Origin: Kitagawia praeruptora
Taxonomy: Eukaryota; Streptophyta; Magnoliopsida; Apiales; Apiaceae
Assembly: GCA_037693485.1 (NCBI GenBank)
Contig: CM075348.1
Span: 32,048,501-32,112,500 of the forward strand
Direction of reading: 5' to 3'
Length of the DNA stretch: 64,000 nucleotides
Each line of letters starts with the position of its first letter. Within the stretch, counting starts at the first letter, position 1. Below the pieces are notes generated by a model. That model had not been told where the DNA came from. It did no database searches and saw only the letters and a list, made by a program, of their open reading frames with translations. Shown piece by piece: positions 53,703-64,000 of this stretch. The position numbers and the translations under genes are program-made.

Positions 53703-55098
53703 CTAGCTTAAAACCCGTGCGATGCACGGAATTTTTTTTAATATTATATAAAAAAAATTAATAATTTTTTTAAATATGAATTTTGGAGGCTTAAATATTT
53801 AAATGTGATGATGATCATAATTATATAACTGTTATCCATGATATTTCTTTAAAAGGAATGATTTTAGTTAAAAAAAAATATAGAAAATATGATAGGTTTT
53901 AGTTGAAAAGGTAATAAGTTATTTATTTGTAATTATAAAATTATTATTTTGTTTTATTAAATAGAATGCCCGTGATATAATTGGAAAAAGATAGGATTTA
54001 GTTAGAGAAAATTAAAAAGGTAATATATTTTAGGTGAAAAGGGTAATTGATTAATTTATAGTAATTATAATTTAATTATATTATTTTACAAAATAAAATT
54101 GCTCATAATGTTTTTCGAAAAGGAGAAATTAATGTTGCTCGTGATATTTCTAAAGAGGAATTTTAGTTAGATAATATAGGAAAAAGATGATACGTTTTAG
54201 CTAAAAAGGATAATCGTTAATATTAGGATTATAATATTATTATTTAAATTTTATTAAAAAGAACCGTCCATGATATAATTGGAAAAAGAAAAATTTTAGT
54301 TTGAAAAAATAGAAAAAGATAGCGTGAAAATTAAAAGGTGACATACTTTAGGTGAAAATGGTAATTGATTAGTTTATAGTAATTATAATTTAATTGTTAT
54401 TTTACTAAATAAATTGCTGGTAATATTTTTAAAAAATGAGAAATTAATGTTACCCGTTATAGTTTTTAAAAAAAGGAATTTAATTAGAAAAAATAGAAAA
54501 GATGATACGTTTTTAGCTGAAAAGATAATCGGTTAATTAATAACATTATAATATTATGATTTTATTTTTATTAAATAGAATCGCCCGTGATATAATTTGA
54601 AAAAAAGATGTTCTAACCTGAAAAAGTAGATTGATTAGTAAAGTAAAAATTTTAGTTAAATAAAATATAAAAGAAGATTTTTAAATGGTAACCCGTGATA
54701 TAATTGGAAAAAGAGAAATTTTAGTTAGAGAAAAGAGAAAAAATAATTTGAATGGAAAAATTAATTAATTAGTTAATAGTAATTATAATATGCTTTTTAA
54801 TTAGATAAAATATAGAAGATATTATATTTTACCTGAAAAAGGAAACTGCTTAGTTCTTAAAATGAAAAGAAAAGGTAACATGTTTAACCTGAAAAAGGAA
54901 ATTGATTAGTAAGCAAAAATTTTAAATGTAACATGTTTAACTTGAAAAAGGAAATTGATTAGTAAAGCAAAAAATTTAGTTAGATAAAATATAAAAAAAG
55001 ATATTATCTGTAATTAAGTAAGGGTAAATAAGTAAAATCAATAGGTACCAACCAACCAATCAACCAAACTTTTAATGTTTCGGCTTTAATATAATAGA
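53703..55098 (-). mobile_element. Helitron unit 8 (5'-most)
   Basis: CTAG and hairpin at 53703-53730; intact 5' TC at 55098. Much of it is a close copy of unit 5. It abuts the right arm of the split TIR transposon. Confidence 0.82.
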
Positions 55099-55328
55099 AT
55101 AGATAGATAAGTATAGATATTCAATGACACATATTTATAATAATCTTATTGCTACAAATTTATAGTTCCAAGTTATTAAATTACAAATTTGTACATTCAC
55201 GTATTTTTGTATGAATTTAACATTCGTACGGTTGGATTGTTCAAATATTAATTAATTTATTATATTTTAAACTGCACTAATAGAGAACTTCTTTATTCTT
55301 TATTGTGTGTTTTAGATACTTTTTTCCC
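55099..55328. mobile_element. Right arm of the split TIR DNA transposon
   Basis: This arm ends GTGTGTTTTAGATACTTTTT then CCC. It pairs with 30036-30225 with several small indels. Together the arms total about 420 bp, the size of a MITE. Confidence 0.75.
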
Positions 55329-55906
55329 ATATATATAAATATTATTGAGTGCGAAGAAATTATATGATAAAAATTTTAACAATTATTTTTTAGATATATT
55401 TGAATATTAAATTTTAAAATCATAAGAAAATGATTAAAATTATTATATAAATAAAAATCAATTATTTAACAATAATTAAATAAAATATTCATTTATTAAT
55501 AAATAAATAATCTCATTAAAAAAATATATTTGTTTTTTGTCTTTGTTCATTTATGTATGTAGAGATGATTGCAGATTTGCAGGTTGAGTTTATCAAAGCC
55601 CAATTCTGCTTTGTGCAAAGTTCAGTCAGCCGACTCAGCCCAATTCCAAATCGGCACTATTCCAACCATTTTTACATTTTGAAAAATTCAACTAAAAATA
55701 TTTTATAAATCGATCATTATTGAAAATATTTTACTAGAAATTAACACTTCTTTTTTAAATTTTGTATTTTTTCAATCAAACGTTTATAATAAAAATTGTA
55801 GAGTTTAAAAAAAAGATTAAAATTTGTGGATTAGTAAGAAAAAGGATAATTGTTTTTAATCATCAATTTTACGGAGAATGTGCAGTAAGCAGTAAATAAT
55901 TATGTA
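55329..55906. other. AT-rich intergenic sequence, no gene seen
   Basis: A more balanced patch at 55560-55670 has no credible ORF. Nothing else is supported. Confidence 0.5.
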
Positions 55907-56188
55907 CTCCCTCAGTCCCATCCATTTCTTTACAATTTCCTTTTTGGGGTGTCCCACCAATTCTTTACATTACTAAAAATAGTAACTTTTAATAATAAAA
56001 TATATTATTACATCCACTACTTCACTCCACTTTTTCAACACTTTACACTATTACACCTACTACTTCACTTATTTTAACAATAAAATTACTATTACACCAA
56101 CTACTTTATTTATTTTAACAATATTACATCCACTATTCTTAGTCTCCTTGCCGAACCCCATGTTAAGAACCTCGTACGACAGAGGGAG
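55907..56188. mobile_element. Stowaway-like MITE (CTCCCTCAGTCC family)
   Basis: The ends CTCCCTCAGTCCCATCC and ACGACAGAGGGAG are flanked by TA. It is related to 24445-24755 and 30487-30755. Confidence 0.85.
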
Positions 56189-56237
56189 TACGTTGGAAGA
56201 AATGAAGGAATAAAACATCGTCCTATAATATACCGGC

Positions 56238-57319
56238 TGTTGTGCCCAAAATTCGCCTTGGGCTTGATTTAAGGCTCATTAAGGTCACGAGTTTGAGTAA
56301 TGTGGATATGGATGGATAGGCTGGACTAGGTATGGATGTTTTGGCCCAATATGCCTTGGAAATATACTGAAAGATTAAGATTCTGGCATCTGGTTCGGGT
56401 TCATTCATGCTGGGGTTCAGGTGTCTGAACCCTAGATGGAGGTACTGTTGTGTGGGAGGCCTGATAGGGGTTCATGCAGGTGAAGGGCTTCCAGGCAGGG
56501 GTTCACACTCGTACCCCGACAGTCCGCGGGAATTGGCCCAACAGCCTCCTAAATTGTAGGAGAACGGATATATATCACTCTAATTGACTTTTGGATAACT
56601 CCTAAACATCAGGGACGACCCAACAACCTCTGGACTCGTGGATAATCATCATATATACATGGATTATGTATATATATGCGGATATATGATGGAAAATCAT
56701 ATAAATATGAAGATAACTATGGTTTTATGGAGGGATAACTACTGGATAAACATATCATCTGGGATAATTAGCTGGATCAGTTCAGTTGAGGAAGATAAAT
56801 ATAAAACATATATGATATATACACTACGTATATATATAGGCGGTTGTACAGTGGAAGGCCAGGGTTCAGGCAGTGTCCTAAGGGAGCTAGGACTCTTCTT
56901 CATCAACAAAATAACCAATGGATCATCATGGTTAGGAGGATAAGGTTTATCAAAACGTGGCTGGGCTATCAACAAGGAGTCCAAAACCCTAGAACTACAT
57001 GGGACTTGATTCCTATAAATATAGGATATGTAGGCACTTTGCGAGGGTTGAATCTCACTTCACTCTGCATGGATCATGTAGAAAACTTGAGCAATACACA
57101 TCTCTGGCAGCTGGGATCGACTGAGTAGGAATTACTCCGTCCTTGTTGTCCGGTGACCTTGCAAACTCAGTCCCAAAATCATTACAAACAACCGCCCATT
57201 CTGGCAGTTGAACGCCGAGCTGTGAACGCTTGAACGCCGATTCTGCAGCCGAAAATCAAGCGATTCATCCGTTATTCCAGCGATATTCTCTCGAAGTGTT
57301 GTACCAAATTCCTCTCACA
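56238..57319 (+). repeat. Probable 5' LTR of element D
   Basis: It starts TGTTGTGCCC, ends CTCTCACA just before the primer-site-like sequence, and contains a TATA box at the expected place. The partner LTR is not in the window, so the borders are inferred from these signals. Confidence 0.6.
57014..57021 (+). promoter_or_regulatory. Probable TATA box in element D LTR
   Basis: TATAAATA lies in a moderately GC-containing context about 300 bp before the LTR end, the usual spacing for an LTR promoter. Confidence 0.55.
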
Positions 57320-57324
57320 AAATT

Positions 57325-57342
57325 TTTGGCGCTAGAAGGAGG
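57325..57342 (+). other. Primer-binding-site-like sequence of element D
   Basis: TTTGGCGCTAGAAGGAGG starts a few bases after the inferred LTR end. The TGGCGC core pairs with a tRNA ending GCGCCA. I cannot name the tRNA with confidence. Confidence 0.5.
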
Positions 57343-58159
57343 GCTTTGGATGATCTTTTGAGAGGAAAGATTACGAAAAGCTCCGGCGATGAACATACAC
57401 CGGAGAACAATGGAGGTGACCACGAAATTGAGATCGAGGAAGGAGGTCACCAATCGAGATGTGGCGGATTATATCATATGGATGGACTGGAAAATCGAGT
57501 CTCTAGAAAAAAAAAAGATACAAAAAGATGAAAAAATGGAGGAAAAATCATGGCTTATCGAAAAAAAGGATGAAGAAAAAGGAAAGTTACCTGTAACCTT
57601 TATTCTGCTCATTTGGTGGTAAAATGCATAAAAGAAGGGATGTGGCTTTGAGGTCTTGGAAAGAATGGCTGGAAAATAACTGTTTTGGATGCTAAATTCC
57701 GATAGGAAGGGTCCAGAATAGGGGTTCAGCTATGCGGGGTTCCGCGATCCAGAAACTCTCATATCAAGAGTGTGTTAATGTATAACTGAATGTATGAGGA
57801 ACTGAATGTCCACATGTTGATGGAGATAATGGCCATCTGGAGAGGTACCAGTTGAGGGGTTCAAGGGCTAAAGGCAGGAGGAACCTCAATCTGGAGGTCG
57901 CACCCATGACAGAAGGCACTCGAATCCATATGAACCCCCAGTTTTTCAACCAGAAGATTTCTCGCAGATGAACCCCCAAATACATAATTTTGGCATTCGA
58001 CAAATAGGCTTTCATAGTCGAAAAGTGGAGAATATCAATCTAAGGGTTCAACCACTATGAGGTTAAGGTCTATCAAGGATCCCCCTTCAACAATTCTAGG
58101 GTTAAACAAGTCCAGGAGTTTCCATTAAAAATTGTGGAGCACAATCCATGAAGGGAGTA

Positions 58160-58400
58160 AATAGGTGAACTTGAATGATGATGAGGGTACGAACACCATG
58201 ATTGATGAGCTATAGGTGAATCCCAGCGCAGATAAGGGTGCGAACCTCCTAATAGATAAGTAACAGGTGAACCCCAGTGCAGGTAGGGGTACGACCCTCC
58301 TGATTGAAGGGGTACGGGTGAACCTAAATTGAAGCAGGGATGCGAACCCCGTAATTAATGATCAGTAGGTAAACCTGGATGATGGCAAGGATATCAATTC
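58160..58400 (+). repeat. Degenerate tandem repeat of about 55-60 bp in element D
   Basis: Four to five units share the pattern gggtacgaacctcc...gatgagtaacaggtgaaccccag. Each unit has a GAACC word and a GGTGAACC word. Confidence 0.65.
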
Positions 58401-58579
58401 CCTCATTGGTGATCTATCGGAAATATTTTACATTATCCTCTTAGATACCTCTTGTTTCTTACAACGAGCTAGCTCATGTAAGCTTAGAGGTGTCTTATTG
58501 ATAATTCACATATTCGGTACGAAGGCTTCCCATCAACATTAATCATGAGAACACGAATGAGCAAGAAGAGAAAGCTTCC

Positions 58580-58972
58580 ATGAAAAGGAGGTTTATTGGT
58601 GAGAGGAACTCGGATAAGGGTTCGATGATGACAGGTTCAAGGAAAATAAGCCCTAGAACCCTGAGGCTTCACTTAACAGAAGGCCGAGTATGTTCAATAG
58701 ACTGGGCAGGAAGTTATAATGAAGCTTGTCAAACTAAAATGTGGAAAAGATTGGTAAAAAGGACTTCCCCGGAAAAGAGCTTCCCAGAAATGGGGTTCGT
58801 ATACGATAGGTTCGATGATGGAAGGCCCTTGCTCATAAGCAAGAAGCTGAATAATGAGAAGGCCCGCAATAGGCAAGAAGAACCCGAGAAGCAACCTGGA
58901 AAAGGGTTTAAGCATGGAAAATCCCATTCAAAGGCTTTAAGCCAAAATGGAAAATATTGGAACTCAATGTAG
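58580..58972 (+). other. Open frame of 130 codons in element D, function unknown
   Basis: The frame is basic and polar (Lys/Arg-rich, with repeated Glu, Gln and Lys near its end) and shows no recognised motif. It may be a remnant of a gag C-terminal region, given its place before the protease-like remnant, or a chance ORF. Confidence 0.25.
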
Positions 58973-59716
58973 GGGTTCCACCATGGTAATTGTGTCACTC
59001 GACATGAGGACCCCAAAAGAATTAATTAGTGCCTAAAGGGGATTCATCAAGAAAAACAATTTTGGCCATGTTTGGCCTATTATGCAACAAATGGGCGTTA
59101 CACAACTGGTGTGGGATACTAAAATGGCTAAACCAAGGAAATGGTCAGAAGTGGACACCTCACTGTACGATTTGATGGAAGCTCCATTCAGAATACTTTG
59201 GGAATCATGTTACCAGTAGCCCTGCTGATGGAACCCCATGAAGTGGTTTCAGTTTTTTGGGGGGTAGTACCACCCATAGCATTGATATTAATGGCTGCTC
59301 TAATTGAGGATTATGAAGGTAGAACGCATCATGTTGAAGCAATAGTTGTGAAGCTTTTCAACAAATGAAGCAATGGAATCCAGAGAAATGAGGTCACCCC
59401 TCTAAAGCAAGGTGTGAAGGAGCCTCTATAAATGAAAAATGAGGAGTTCTTGGCTGAACACGTGACGACGCCTAATGAAAAAGGCAAAAGCAACATATAA
59501 AGATGCTCACGATGGAAACTTCACTAACAGTGGAAGGTGAAAGGTCAGAATATCCAACTAAGAGTATCAGGCGAAAGGTCTCAAGTAATGACCTAAATGA
59601 AGCTCTGGAGAAAAGCTTATCATGGAAGTTGAAGGTGGACTCAAACCTCTCACGAACTGAAAATGTCACTAGTAGTATTGAAGGATGAACGCCTCTTATT
59701 CACCCAGTTGGAAGGA

Positions 59717-59832
59717 GTTATGGTTGATGGCGTATCCTACACCATTATAGTAGGATGACCCGTTCTAAAGAAGATGCAAATTGTGGACTCAATCTATAAC
59801 ATGGCTACGAGGGTTCTCATATGTAAACCCCT
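59717..59832 (+). pseudogene. Gypsy protease remnant in element D
   Basis: The frame reads VMVDGVSYTIIVG, a stop, then PVLKKMQIVDSIYNMATRV. This resembles the C-terminal flap region of Tat-type retropepsins, with a VxxxSYxxIxGRPxL pattern. A TGA stands where Arg of the GRP motif is expected, consistent with CGA to TGA. No intact active-site region was recognised upstream. Confidence 0.5.
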
Positions 59833-61121
59833 CAAGCATAAGAAGCTGGAAGGTTTCCCACAAAGGGGTTCCCCTGCTATAAACCCCACAAACATCAAAA
59901 GTTGGAACATGTGGAAGCTTCAAAGAAGGAATTATGGAAGCTAGTGGAGGATTTTAATCTCGATGAAATTAGGAAGAAGATGCTACTAGACAAGGAACGG
60001 GGTATGAATGACCTTTCGATCAACAAAGAGGTGGGTGCGAGGTTCATATGTGAACCCCTTAAAGAAAAAACTAGAAGGTGCAAAAGCTAGGGAAACTAGC
60101 TAAGCTAAGAATGGAATATGGGTTTGAATATACTTGGATCCTCATACGCTAGGGTAATGGAAATGAATCAGGGGTAGCTTCCACCAAGACACTATCGCTA
60201 GCGGCTTCCTCACCTAAAAATGGAAAGAACCTGAAACACTCGGTAAAAGGCATACTGGGGGGTATTGGTTGAAGCACCTAAGCGGAGGCCAAAGAAAAGA
60301 GGTTTTATCATATAGACAAAGAAAATGGTTGCATACCTCACATTTATAAGGAGGAGCATAGCTTCCTACACGGATTAAAAAAGAGGTTGAAACTACGGTG
60401 AGACGTGTATAGCCAGCTTCACGGATGTCCATTTAGACTTCTTCTAAAAAAGGATGAGAAGTTGAACATGATTCAATATTGGCCATGGACAAACTACGCC
60501 GAGGAATCGAGGGGTAGTGGATACCAGGCTACATGGAGGATTTCTAAGATGCACCCTATTTTTAAATGAGAAGATGTACAAAGGAGGTTCAGGTTCGTGA
60601 ACCCTTGGCGGCCTTCAGCCTCAAAACCCCTTACTGGGTTACAGCAACAAAACTTAATATAAAACGGGATCATCAGCAATTAACATGGTTGGATTTATAT
60701 GCGGTCACAACTATGTCCACGGTATACGCCTGTGGTAGGATCTTGAAGGCATGCGTACTTGATACCTATGGCGAGAGGTTCAATCAATTGAACCTACGGA
60801 AGCTTGATTTATGTGAATTTTTGGTACGAAGGAGGTTTGTGAAATAAGGTTTCAAACTTGGAACCTGAAAGAGATCCTTGGAATACCATATGAGGTGATA
60901 TGGATACAATCATCAAGATTCAAAGGCGTGTGAGGATGACAAGCATGTGTGGGCGTACGTGCATCGAGCATAAAAGGCTGGAAGGTTTATTGATGGAACC
61001 ATGACGTAGGGGTACGACAACTGAACCCTGGAGGTTCAAAAATAGAATTTATGGAGTCATCATCAAGAAAAAGTAACATGGTCTTTCTTGGAAGGAATTT
61101 ACGAGCAGTAGTCGCTTCACC

Positions 61122-61669
61122 TTTGAAACCCCTTGTTTCTTACAATGAGTACGCTCACGTAAGCTTAGAGGTTCAGGATGAAGGTTGATTGAGCCTGAGT
61201 AAGGATTACATTAGGTTCCTCTTGCATTAATGGCTGCAAGGAACCGGGGGGTAGTGGATGGTATACTACCATTGATGATATCTTGAAAGTGGCAGATTTT
61301 TAAGCAAAAAGAATTCTCGCACAATAAATGGGGAAAGGTTAAGAGATTCTGGAGGTTTTTGGTGCGCGAACCCCCTTATATTGAAGGTTCATCCGTTTGA
61401 AACCCCTTGTTTCTTACAATGAGTACGCTCACGTAAGTTTAGAGGTTCAGGGTGAAGGTTGATTGAACCTAATTGTGGATTACATAAGGTTCCTCTTGCA
61501 TGTAATGGCTACAAGGAACCAGGGGGTAGTGGATGGTATATTGCCGTGATGGTATCTTGAAAATGGTAAATTTTTAAGCAAACGGAACTTTTATACAATG
61601 AATGGGTCAGGGCTCAAGACCATGAGATTCTTGAGGTTCTGGTATGCGAACCCCTAATGGAATCTAATT
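61122..61669 (+). repeat. Direct tandem duplication, period 274 bp
   Basis: Two copies start TTTGAAACCCCTTGTTTCTT at 61122 and 61396. A short piece of the same word recurs near 58447. They contain palindromic GGTTC/GAACC words and a GGGGGTAGTGGATGGTATA block. Confidence 0.85.
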
Positions 61670-61800
61670 CGAGGTACCCCTAGAAGCTAGATCAAGGAGC
61701 ATATGCAGATTGGATTTCGTGAATTGATTTGGAAAGGATTTCTCATGTATGGATTATGCATGAGCTGGATTTATAGCATATGGATTATATGTTAAAGGAA

Positions 61801-62018
61801 CATGTATGGATTATACATGAATCGCATGTGGATTACGTGTGCAAGGCAGGATTGGAAGCACATGGATTATGTGCTAATTGATTACACGGACTATATGGAA
61901 CATGTATGGATTATACATGAATCAAGGCAGGCACATGTATGGATTATACATGAATCAAGGTAGGCACATGTATGGATTATACATGAATCAAGGCAGGAAC
62001 ATGTATGGATTATACATG
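61801..62018 (+). repeat. 33-bp tandem repeats of a palindromic unit
   Basis: CATGTATGGATTATACATG, with exact 7-bp arms CATGTAT/ATACATG, begins at 61801, 61901, 61934, 61967 and 62000. The last four are spaced exactly 33 bp. Related words occur near 61744 and 63144. Confidence 0.9.
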
Positions 62019-62228
62019 CATCACATGTGGATTACATGTGAATGGATGGGAACCCCAAGGCAGGCTGGACCTAGGGACGCTAGGGCCATAAAGTTCCCCT
62101 ATATGGAGGTTCACTCGTTTGAACCCTGAAAAGGCGTAGCGCCGATAAGCTTCCGTGTAATCACATTGGTGGACAACCAACCCCGTTATGGGACTTATGT
62201 ACAGCTGTGGAAGCTACGTACAATTTGG

Positions 62229-62430
62229 CAAACGGCTTCGCCACGACCCCAGGGAAACTGGGTGAGTGAGGTCTAACTCTTGGAAACTGGAACGCTAAGG
62301 ATTTTAGCGGTGTGAGGAAATCACATTGGATGGCAGACGGCTTCGCCACGACCCCAGGGAAACTGGGTGAGTGAAGTTTAACTCTTGGGAATTAACATCG
62401 TAAGGAAATTAGCATTGTGAGGAAATCACA
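62229..62430 (+). repeat. Direct duplication, period 105 bp
   Basis: Two copies share CGGCTTCGCCACGACCCCAG at 62233 and 62338, then gggaaactgggtgagtga and a tail ending gtgaggaaatcacat. Confidence 0.85.
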
Positions 62431-62929
62431 TGGAACCTCATTGAGGGAATCTTCGAGGATGGAACCTGGTCGAGGGAAACTCTTATGATGGAACCTCGTT
62501 AATGGGAATTCTTCATGCACTCTAGGTCTGATCTCGAAGACCGGTCTAGGATTAGGGGTTCAGTCGGTAAGAGGTTCTATCTTATATTAGTGGAAGCCCG
62601 GGGGTAAGGTATGAGCGCTTATTTGTGAAATAATTTTTATAACTTGATTAAAACTATGATCACTTTATCTTTGCCTTTATTTGCTTAACTGCTGTGAATG
62701 ACTATGTGTACTTATATGCTTTGTGTGCTATGTGTACTTATGTGCTTCATGTCTTATGTTCACATGCCTTCTTTATATGTTCATGTGTTATTGTTTACGT
62801 GAACCTAGTTCTTTACTATAAAGATAGGTTATGCCGACGAACTTTAGGGGGCTGTACGTGTATGGACCTATTAGGTAGGAACCTTTTAGGTATGAACCTC
62901 TTAGGTACGGGCTTCCTCTAGGAGTATGG

Positions 62930-63110
62930 ATTGGATTTGGATCTGGATGGGATTTGGATTGGATTTGGATTTGGATCTGGATTGGATTTGGATTTGGATC
63001 TGGATGGGATTTGGATTGGATTTGGATTTGGATCTGGATGGGATTTGGATTGGATTTGGATTTGGATTGGACTTGGATTTGGGTTGGATTGGATTTGGAT
63101 TTCATGGATT
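62930..63110 (+). repeat. Minisatellite of GGATTTGGATCT-type units
   Basis: Units of 34 and 23 bp built from GGATTTGGAT and GGATCTGGAT alternate. ORFs across it on both strands encode only Asp/Trp/Gly or Pro/Ser/Asn low-complexity runs and are not genes. Confidence 0.9.
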
Positions 63111-63166
63111 GGATTTCTCATGTATTGATTATGCAGGTTTTAACATGTATGGATTATGCATGTCAT

Positions 63167-63415
63167 GGGTTCGCGTCAATCCTAGGGACACTAGGCTAGC
63201 GAAACTCCCATCAACTTAAAGCCCACATAAGCCCTCGGCAGGTAGCGTGGCTAGGTCCACGTGAACCCTCAATAGGCAGTGGAACCTTCCGGGTTCGCAT
63301 TGACCCTGGGTATCCTAGGTGAGCAAAGCTCCTATCAATCTTACGCCCATGTAAACCCTTCATAGGTAGTGTGGCCAGGCCCACGTGAATCCTTGACAGG
63401 TAGTGGTGTTCCCTT
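63167..63415 (+). repeat. Direct duplication, period about 124 bp
   Basis: GGGTTCGC starts both copies (63167 and 63291). They share cctagg, gcccac/tgtaa.ccct and ggtagtgtggccaggcccac blocks at about 80% by eye. A third diverged piece may lie near 62050-62110. Confidence 0.75.
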
Positions 63416-64000
63416 ATCATACACAGCATGTGAACAAATATATACAAGTTAAGGCTATTGCGTGAAGCCTCGATATTTATAAAACATTTAAGGGTACAAC
63501 TTGGTGAACCCCTAGGGCTTGAACGTACCCTTAAGCAGCCTACTTTACATATGGAATATGCACAAACCAAGGTTCAAGGATTCAAGTGGAGGAAGGCTTA
63601 CATATCATGCAGGAAGGAACTCTGATACTCGGGGGGTATTCAACATCTCACAATGGAAGGACTTACATAATGGAAAGAGGTCTTCATCTTATGCTCAAAG
63701 GGAGCCAGCCCCAACCTGAAGGGTTCTCTGGTTGAACTCTAATTTGGATTGACGTGCTAAAAGAAAAAATAAGTTCTACTTTCATTCTTTTACATATTCT
63801 CTATCACACATGTTTTCTATGCATACAAGGAAATTTATATAGCATCTAGCCAAAAACTTCATTGCGAAGTCTATCTTTTCAAATGGGTCATTATCTTCTA
63901 TTATGCATTAATTCATGTTCATCTGAATGCGCGTATCACATGGTTTAACACTTGCATGGATTTACACACAAAGGGTCATCATGACATATATTTACTTACA
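63416..64000 (+). other. Element D interior up to the window edge, no gene seen
   Basis: Only short open frames occur, with no recognised motif. No second LTR start is found before the window ends. Confidence 0.45.

Larger units (their letters stand above)
44738..55098 (-). repeat. Head-to-tail array of non-autonomous Helitrons
   Basis: Together with 30226-30987, about nine units follow each other in one orientation. On the minus strand each begins near TCTATTATATTAAAGCCGAA and ends with a GTGC-GCAC hairpin and CTAG. Units share modules such as ACCTGAAAAAGGAAA, CCCGTGATATAATTGGAAAA and GGTAATTGATTAGTT. No RepHel protein is encoded. The whole array is very AT-rich. Confidence 0.82.
56238..64000 (+). 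mobile_element. Element D: decayed Ty3/gypsy element, probably Tat lineage, runs off the window
   Basis: A 5' LTR of about 1.1 kb is followed by a TTTGGCGC primer-site-like sequence and 6.7 kb of interior without any long ORF. A protease-like remnant near 59717 fits the gypsy Tat pattern. The interior is unusually rich in GGTTCA/TGAACC words and direct tandem duplications, which suits the long variable untranslated regions of Tat/Ogre elements. The 3' LTR is beyond the window, so identity and borders remain provisional. Confidence 0.65.

Noticed and set aside
44733..55098. Possible CRISPR-like or satellite array
   Set aside because: Repeats are long, diverged transposon modules with Helitron ends, not short identical repeats with unique spacers.
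56223..57128. Short frames within the element D LTR on both strands
   Set aside because: They lie across promoter and LTR sequence, differ by frame and show no motif.
62788..63219. Overlapping frames on both strands with Asp/Trp/Gly or Pro/Ser/Asn repeats
   Set aside because: They come from the GGATTTGGAT minisatellite and carry no independent evidence of coding.

Overview
This is eukaryotic nuclear DNA, almost certainly from a flowering plant and probably a eudicot. The reasons are Ty1/copia and Ty3/gypsy LTR retrotransposons with plant-type primer sites (initiator-Met and Asp tRNA), Stowaway-like MITEs, MULE-type MITEs with 10-bp target duplications, Helitrons, and a PPR gene split by an intron. 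The species cannot be fixed from sequence alone. No rRNA gene, tRNA gene, CRISPR array or bacterial operon was seen.

Layout. 1-1878: 3' end of a decayed copia element. 1943-14470: a complete, very young (two LTR differences in 515 bp) Sirevirus-like copia element on the minus strand (element A) with gag, pol (one nonsense codon) and two extra 3' ORFs that overlap by ATGA. 14471-17697: repeats, including an 880-bp MULE-type element with a nested Stowaway MITE. 17698-23740: an Athila-like gypsy deletion derivative. 23741-25900: MITEs. 26666-29444 (minus): the only host gene recognised, a P-class PPR gene with a proposed two-exon structure. Its intron holds a broken RsmH/MraW fragment, tandem repeats and a MULE-type MITE. 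30036-55328: a deep nest, made of a small TIR transposon, split by a head-to-tail Helitron array, split by a Sirevirus-like element (element B, 30988-44732), whose LTR was split by a very young gag-only element (element C, 32175-37597). 56238-64000: the 5' LTR and interior of a decayed, probably Tat-lineage gypsy element (element D) full of tandem duplications; it runs off the window.

Most interesting pattern. Retrotransposon families here carry their own short motif scattered over LTRs, untranslated regions and weakly constrained parts of coding regions: CAGWGTTTA in A, the palindrome CAGC-NN-GCTG in B and C, and GGTTCA/TGAACC (often as inverted pairs) in D. This looks like a family-specific recognition code, formally similar to motifs read by VANC anti-silencing proteins in VANDAL transposons, but here in LTR retrotransposons. 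Other points of interest are duplicated PPT-LTR junctions in B and C, the gag/pol boundary of A and B (two stops followed by a splice-acceptor-like tract), and the A-rich-loop hairpin ahead of element A's extra ORFs.

Limits. All counts and alignments were made by eye; gene names rest on motif recognition and no database was searched.
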